Of a stretch of DNA of 12,127 nucleotides, positions 8,600 to 12,127 are shown piece by piece (the first letter of the stretch is position 1; every line of letters begins with the position of its first letter). The notes below the pieces were generated by a model. The model saw only the letters and a list, made by a program, of their open reading frames with translations, ran no database searches and was not told the DNA's origin. The stretch comes from Candidatus Nanopelagicaceae bacterium (GTDB taxonomy: Bacteria; Actinomycetota; Actinomycetes; Nanopelagicales; Nanopelagicaceae). The stretch is from assembly GCA_023262125.1 (NCBI GenBank), contig JALRDT010000007.1, positions 1 to 12,127 on the forward strand, read 5' to 3'. The translations under genes were made by a program, and so were the position numbers.

Positions 8600-8610
8600 T
8601 CTGAATAAAA

Positions 8611-9270
8611 ATGAAGAGAATTTGGCAGTGGCTTATTACTGCCTTGTTGGTTGCAATTTTCCTTTCATTGGCAAATTGGCAATGGAACCGCGCTGATGAA
8701 TTAAAAAATCCAGTTGAAATCGATCAAACTATTATTCCAATTGATTCTCTGATAACCCCAACTGGTTCAATTACCGACGAATCTGTCGGACGTAGAGTTT
8801 CTATAGAAGGTAAGTTTGTTAGTAGTTGGATTGCTCCAAATCAAGACAAAGGTAGAGATTGGTCAGTAGGTTTATTTCAAAGTAAAGACAATGCGATGAT
8901 TTTGGTGGTTCGTGGATTCTATAAGGAAGTACCAATCACAGATCAGCAAATCCGATTAATTGGAAATTTAGTGCCACCGCAAAGTAAAGATGTTGCAGAG
9001 ACAAAAGGAAATCAAATAGGTCGCGTAGATAGCGCATTATTTGTAACAAAAACAGATTTGCCTTTATATGCCCCTTTCATCCAAGCAATTAGCGAAGAGC
9101 CAAGTTCCGGCTTTGAAATAGTGCCATTTGAAATGGGTAATAAAGTGCCCGGTTATTACTGGCAACATATTTCCTATGTGGTGGTCTGGACCTTATTCGC
9201 TATCACCGCTATTTATTTGCTGCTCTATCAGCGCAGATTGGAAAAGAATTCAGATAAGGTGCAACTATGA
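8611..9270 (+). CDS. SURF1 family cytochrome oxidase assembly protein
   Basis: SURF1 proteins help insert heme a into subunit I of cytochrome c oxidase. This 219-residue protein has the diagnostic two-TM hairpin architecture. TM1 at about 5-22 is followed by LANWQWNRADEL; then comes a large extracytoplasmic domain with RRVSIEGKF (61-69) and ILVVRGFY (97-104). TM2 at about 188-206 is introduced by GYYWQHISYVVVW, including the conserved His186-x-x-Tyr pattern. The ATG lies 11 bases after the small membrane gene and lacks an obvious ribosome binding site. The stop overlaps the next start as ATGA. No oxidase subunit or heme a synthesis gene is in the window, so its partner is encoded elsewhere. 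Confidence 0.88.
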   Translation: MKRIWQWLITALLVAIFLSLANWQWNRADELKNPVEIDQTIIPIDSLITPTGSITDESVGRRVSIEGKFVSSWIAPNQDKGRDWSVGLFQSKDNAMILVVRGFYKEVPITDQQIRLIGNLVPPQSKDVAETKGNQIGRVDSALFVTKTDLPLYAPFIQAISEEPSSGFEIVPFEMGNKVPGYYWQHISYVVVWTLFAITAIYLLLYQRRLEKNSDKVQL

Positions 9271-9572
9271 AATTTGATTTAGTTTCTCGCTTCAGATTCA
9301 TGGCGATTGTTGCCGGAATTATGTCTATATTGCTCTGGTTTGTTTACATGCCAGTCAAATATCTATTAGAGAATGAGAGCCTGCATCAATCAACAATTTG
9401 GATCCCAATGGTGCACGGATACTTGTATCCAATATATGTTCTCTTTGCGATTCAATTATCTGTGGCAAAGCGCTGGAAAACCATCAATATTCTTGGTCTG
9501 ATTCTGGCCGGAACACTTCCAATAGCGTCTATCTGGGCAGAACGATATGTAGTCAGAAAGTATGGCAATTAA
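9267..9572 (+). CDS. DUF3817 integral membrane protein
   Basis: This 101-residue membrane protein has about three hydrophobic segments (residues 11-29, 44-65 and 73-90). Family marks are SRFRFMAIVAGIMS near the N-terminus, VHGYLYPIYVLFAIQLSV with His50 at the second segment, and the end LAGTLPIASIWAERYVVRK. This matches DUF3817 (related to the YdzA group), whose function is unknown. The start ATG overlaps the SURF1 stop in ATGA, and its 3' end overlaps the uppS-like start by 11 bases. The three genes are therefore very probably translated in a coupled manner. The association with SURF1 hints at a role near the respiratory membrane, but nothing in the sequence proves it. Confidence 0.85.
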   Translation: MKFDLVSRFRFMAIVAGIMSILLWFVYMPVKYLLENESLHQSTIWIPMVHGYLYPIYVLFAIQLSVAKRWKTINILGLILAGTLPIASIWAERYVVRKYGN

Positions 9573-10338
9573 CTCAATCAAGAAATTGATTAAGTCGCTT
9601 CTTTATCCTTGGTATGAGAAGCGGTTATTACGTAAATTAGATTTCACTCAGACTCCACACCATATTGGAATTATTGTTGATGGCAATCGTCGTTGGGCAA
9701 AGCAGAATACAGTTGCCACCAAAAGTGGACATCAAGCTGGTGCCAATAAAATTTCTGAATTTTTAATTTGGTGCGAAGAGGCGCAGGTAAAAATTGTGAC
9801 CGTCTGGTTACTATCAACCGATAATTTCAAACGTAGCCACGAAGAACTCGAAGAACTTTTAAAAATTATTTCCAATGTGGTTGATGAACTTTCAGCGACT
9901 AAGCGCTGGAATGTTCGAGTAGTCGGTGCTTTAGATGTATTGCCAGAATGGATGGCAGAGCAGTTTAAGAATTTACCAATCAATTCTGGTTCAAAACTAG
10001 ATGTAAATATCGCAATTGGTTATGGCGGCCGTCGTGAAATTGTTGATGCAATCAAGTCTTATCTACATTTTGAAAAAGAGAAAGGCGCTTCACTTGAGCA
10101 AGCAGCTGCCGAATTAAATGATGAGGTAATCTCTAAATTTCTTTACACAGCGGGGCAGCCAGATCCAGATTTACTAATCCGCACATCTGGTGAACAACGT
10201 TTGGGTGGCTTTCTTCTCTGGCAATCAACACATTCTGAGTTTTACTTCTGCGAGGCTTACTGGCCAGATTTTCGCCATGTAGATTTCCTGCGCGCCCTAC
10301 GCTCTTACTCCCAACGCCAACGCCGCTTCGGGAAGTAA
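9562..10338 (+). CDS. uppS: Isoprenyl (cis-prenyl) transferase, possibly short-chain (E,Z-FPP type)
   Basis: This enzyme condenses isopentenyl diphosphate in cis onto an allylic primer at the membrane, on the route to the polyprenyl carrier lipid of cell-wall synthesis. The 258-residue protein has the catalytic HIGIIVDGNRRWA with Asp40, GHQAGA at 56-61, STDNFKRSHEE at 85-95, IGYGGRREI at 152-160 and DPDLLIRTSGEQRLGGFLLW at 201-220, then HSEFYF with Glu226. The position equivalent to E. coli Ala69, just before the FSSEN-like stretch, is Leu83. A leucine there is the feature known for mycobacterial Rv1086, which makes C15 Z-farnesyl diphosphate. The locus position (near greA/DUF4307 and PhoH) also matches Rv1086 rather than Rv2361c. 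Family assignment is secure; the short-chain product is inference. Confidence 0.93.
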   Translation: MAINSIKKLIKSLLYPWYEKRLLRKLDFTQTPHHIGIIVDGNRRWAKQNTVATKSGHQAGANKISEFLIWCEEAQVKIVTVWLLSTDNFKRSHEELEELLKIISNVVDELSATKRWNVRVVGALDVLPEWMAEQFKNLPINSGSKLDVNIAIGYGGRREIVDAIKSYLHFEKEKGASLEQAAAELNDEVISKFLYTAGQPDPDLLIRTSGEQRLGGFLLWQSTHSEFYFCEAYWPDFRHVDFLRALRSYSQRQRRFGK

Positions 10339-10467
10339 TTCATTCAATTTTCCCCCACGCGCTGGGGCGTGTCGTGTCCGAAATGTCTAAAGGTGGGCGT
10401 AACTTTTAACTGCTTTCCCCGCTTGGTTTGATGAAAACTCAATATTTGCAAAGCTTAAGGAGCAGAG
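10339..10467 (+). other. G+C-rich intergenic region with hairpin upstream of phoH
   Basis: This 129-base gap is richer in G and C than flanking genes over 10351-10420. A 5-bp stem, CACGC (10356-10360) with GCGTG (10367-10371), can form; it competes with CCCC 10353-10356 pairing to GGGG 10364-10367. No T-run follows, so it is a poor intrinsic terminator. TAACTT (10399-10404) resembles a -10, but no matching -35 is clear. AAGGAG at 10457-10462 is the ribosome binding site of the next gene. Confidence 0.4.
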
Positions 10468-11790
10468 TTGTCCGCAACTAATTCTAGAAAGCGTTCCAAG
10501 AAGACATATGTACTTGATACCAGCGTACTTCTGGCAGACCCCCAAGCTCTAAAACGTTTTGCAGAACATGAAGTAGTCATTCCAATTGCGGTCATTGGCG
10601 AATTAGAAACTAAACGCGATCATCCTGAATTAGGTTTCTTCGCTCGCGGCGCACTTCGGGCGTTAGATGAACTTCGAATTCAAAGTGGTCGTTTAGATCA
10701 ACCAATTCAAATTACCGAAGAGGGCGGAACACTATCCGTCGAACTCAATCACACAGATTTAAGTTCTCTGCCACAAGGATTTTTACGCGATGGAACAAAT
10801 GATTCCCGCATCTTAGCTATTGCAAAGAACTTAATGTCCGATGGAAAAGAAGTTGTACTTGTTACTAAAGATTTACCACTTCGCGTAAAAGCTTCATCGG
10901 TTGGAGTTGAAGCAGAGGAGTATCGCGCAGAGTTAGTAATGAATTCTGGCTGGACAGGAATCGTTGAAGAAACTGTTCCAGGAAAAGTTATCGACGAACT
11001 TTATGCACATGATCGAACTCGCCACGATTTTGTAGAGAAATATCCAGTGCATACAGGTGTAGTTCTACATTCAGAGAAAGGCAGCGCACTTGCCAGAATT
11101 ACTGCAAGTGGCGAATTGCAATTAGTACGCGGAGATCGCACTGCATTTGGATTACATGGCAGAAGTGCAGAGCAAAGAGTTGCACTTGATCTACTTCTTG
11201 ATCCAGAAATTGGAATAGTCTCTTTAGGCGGAAGAGCCGGAACTGGAAAGTCCGCTTTAGCTTTAGCTGCTGGACTTGAAGCGGTAATGGAGCGGCGCCA
11301 ACATAAGAAAGTTGTAATTTTTAGACCGCTCTATCCAGTAGGAGGACAAGAGCTTGGCTACCTACCTGGTTCGGAGGGAGAGAAGATGTCTCCTTGGGCG
11401 CAGGCAGTCTTCGATACTTTAGGTGCCTTAGTTAGCCAACCAGTAATCGATGAAATTATTGCTCGGGGACTAATTGAGGTTTTACCGCTAACTCATATCC
11501 GTGGCCGCTCACTTCATGATGCCTTCGTAATCGTCGATGAAGCTCAATCTTTAGAACGGGGAGTTCTACTGACAGTGCTATCTCGAATCGGCCAGCAATC
11601 TAGAGTGGTCCTAACCCACGATGTCGCTCAGAGAGATAACTTGCGAGTTGGCCGCCACGATGGCGTAGTTGCCGTCGTTGAAACCCTCAAAGGCAACCCG
11701 CTCTTTGCACATGTAACCCTCACTCGAAGCGAGCGCTCGCAGATCGCCGCCTTGGTAACGGAGCTACTTGAGGGGCCAATCGCGCTTTAA
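10468..11790 (+). CDS. PIN domain - PhoH ATPase fusion protein (PhoH2 type)
   Basis: This 440-residue, two-domain cytoplasmic protein joins an N-terminal PIN ribonuclease domain to a C-terminal PhoH-type P-loop ATPase, the architecture of mycobacterial PhoH2, which combines RNase and RNA helicase activity. PIN acidic residues are visible: Asp17 (YVLDTSVLL), Glu45 (GELE), Asp112 (GTNDSR) and Asp135 ([10 protein letters not shown]). The linker spans about 155-235. The ATPase has Walker [10 protein letters not shown] at 254-262, [16 protein letters not shown] with [17 protein letters not shown], Walker B VIVDEAQ at 354-360 and a sensor-like [10 protein letters not shown]. The TTG at 10468 is chosen because AAGGAG lies 5 bases upstream and only a few basic residues precede the PIN domain. 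No antitoxin-like gene is adjacent, so it is probably a housekeeping RNA-processing factor. Confidence 0.93.
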   Translation: MSATNSRKRSKKTYVLDTSVLLADPQALKRFAEHEVVIPIAVIGELETKRDHPELGFFARGALRALDELRIQSGRLDQPIQITEEGGTLSVELNHTDLSSLPQGFLRDGTNDSRILAIAKNLMSDGKEVVLVTKDLPLRVKASSVGVEAEEYRAELVMNSGWTGIVEETVPGKVIDELYAHDRTRHDFVEKYPVHTGVVLHSEKGSALARITASGELQLVRGDRTAFGLHGRSAEQRVALDLLLDPEIGIVSLGGRAGTGKSALALAAGLEAVMERRQHKKVVIFRPLYPVGGQELGYLPGSEGEKMSPWAQAVFDTLGALVSQPVIDEIIARGLIEVLPLTHIRGRSLHDAFVIVDEAQSLERGVLLTVLSRIGQQSRVVLTHDVAQRDNLRVGRHDGVVAVVETLKGNPLFAHVTLTRSERSQIAALVTELLEGPIAL

Positions 11791-11892
11791 TCGAACTTGA
11801 GCCTGCGCTTGAAAATGTGACGAAACCCTAAAAATCTCACACAGACAAATAAGGGCAAATCGGACATACCCCGTCCTGACCTGCACTTTTGT

Positions 11893-11941
11893 CGACCCAA
11901 TTTCATTGTGGAGAAAGATTTTTCCACCAATATGCGGGTCG
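11893..11941 (+). promoter_or_regulatory. Candidate structured 5' leader hairpin upstream of the last gene
   Basis: A long stem-loop can be folded in three stacked helices. CGACCC 11893-11898 pairs with GGGTCG 11936-11941. After an internal loop (6 and 4 bases), ATTG 11905-11908 pairs with CAAT 11928-11931. Across a single bulged C (11927), TGGAGAA 11909-11915 then pairs with TTTTCCA 11920-11926, with one G-T pair and a tetraloop. It is not followed by a T-run and lies about 115 bases before the candidate start, so it looks like a leader element rather than a terminator. No known riboswitch consensus was recognised. Confidence 0.45.
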
Positions 11942-12005
11942 TAATTTGGAGATGTCGGTGCTGATTGAAAGCCTATGCCAGTGCTTGGGGAGGCTCGGGC
12001 TATTT

Positions 12006-12038
12006 GGGACAGGATCCGGACAAGGTTCGGACAGGATT
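12006..12038 (+). repeat. Three tandem 11-bp direct repeats
   Basis: The units are GGGACAGGATC (12006-12016), CGGACAAGGTT (12017-12027) and CGGACAGGATT (12028-12038), sharing the core GGACA. A further CGGACA occurs at 11861-11866. An 11-bp period places identical faces about one helical turn apart, as for a cooperative DNA-binding protein. The array ends 18 bases before ATG 12057. Confidence 0.7.
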
Positions 12039-12056
12039 AGAAAGGCAGGTGAGGTA

Positions 12057-12127
12057 ATGAAGATCGATCGCTTTTATCAAGCGCTCGTAGCTCGTCGCGC
12101 TCGCGCTGCCCTAACCATGGTTGCAAC
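12057..12127 (+). CDS. Truncated 5' end of a possibly exported protein
   Basis: ATG 12057 opens a frame that runs off the window after 23 codons. A purine-rich AGGTGAGG lies immediately upstream (12048-12054), giving a close but plausible ribosome binding site. The N-terminus has lysine and several arginines (KIDRFYQALVARRAR) and then begins to turn hydrophobic (AALTMVAT), as in a signal peptide n-region; the decisive hydrophobic core lies outside. The same frame stays open upstream to 11880, with an alternative ATG at 11952 that would add 35 residues. That extension uses unusual codons (GGG, AGG, TGC) and covers the tandem repeats, so I prefer 12057. The family cannot be named from this piece. 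Confidence 0.6.
   Translation, partial: MKIDRFYQALVARRARAALTMVA

Noticed and set aside
11816..11841. TGTGA...TCACA inverted repeat resembling a CRP site
   Set aside because: The half-sites are 16 bases apart; CRP sites have a 6-base spacer.
11791..12056. ydaO-type c-di-AMP riboswitch, which often precedes actinobacterial cell-wall hydrolase genes
   Set aside because: The conserved GGGG-ACCCA, GGGGTGAAT and GACAGCTAACC-type segments are not present.

Overview
This window looks like chromosomal DNA from a low-GC, streamlined actinobacterium. The A/T-leaning codons, very short gaps, frequent GTG/TTG starts and sparse Shine-Dalgarno sites fit the freshwater acI lineage (Nanopelagicales), but that placement is inference. 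The phylum call is firmer. The order mazG-eno-divIC-DUF501-ppx, the greA-DUF4307 pair and the cis-prenyltransferase/PhoH pair are actinobacterial arrangements. DUF501, DUF4307 and DUF3817 are largely actinobacterial families.

Bases 1-3396 form one tightly packed plus-strand operon: the 3' end of mazG, enolase, the FtsB/DivIC-type divisome protein, DUF501 and an Ppx/GppA phosphatase. A solitary xylulokinase gene follows at 3455-4855, with its own AT-rich candidate promoter/operator. Next come a tRNA with anticodon UAA but a short variable loop (4915-4990) and a Bax inhibitor-1/YccA-type membrane protein. A 16-bp bidirectional terminator at 5867-5906 separates this from a minus-strand operon.

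The minus-strand operon (8440 down to 5914) reads DUF4307 membrane protein, greA, then a 14-TM DHA2 drug-efflux-type transporter. Divergent from it, 18 bases away, starts a plus-strand cluster: an easily missed 46-residue membrane protein (8459-8599), SURF1, DUF3817 and a cis-prenyltransferase. The last three overlap or nearly touch. The mycothiol conjugate amidase gene (mca) often found beside DUF4307 is absent.

After a 129-base G+C-rich gap comes a PIN-PhoH protein with an SD-supported TTG start. The final part (11791-12056) is non-coding and appears structured: a three-helix hairpin, three tandem 11-bp repeats and mutually exclusive pairing options. It leads into the truncated start of a gene with an arginine-rich N-terminus, possibly exported. 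This leader is the strongest candidate for something undescribed. Most of the rest is core housekeeping: glycolysis, division, polyphosphate/ppGpp turnover, transcript elongation, oxidase assembly, isoprenoid synthesis and RNA turnover.
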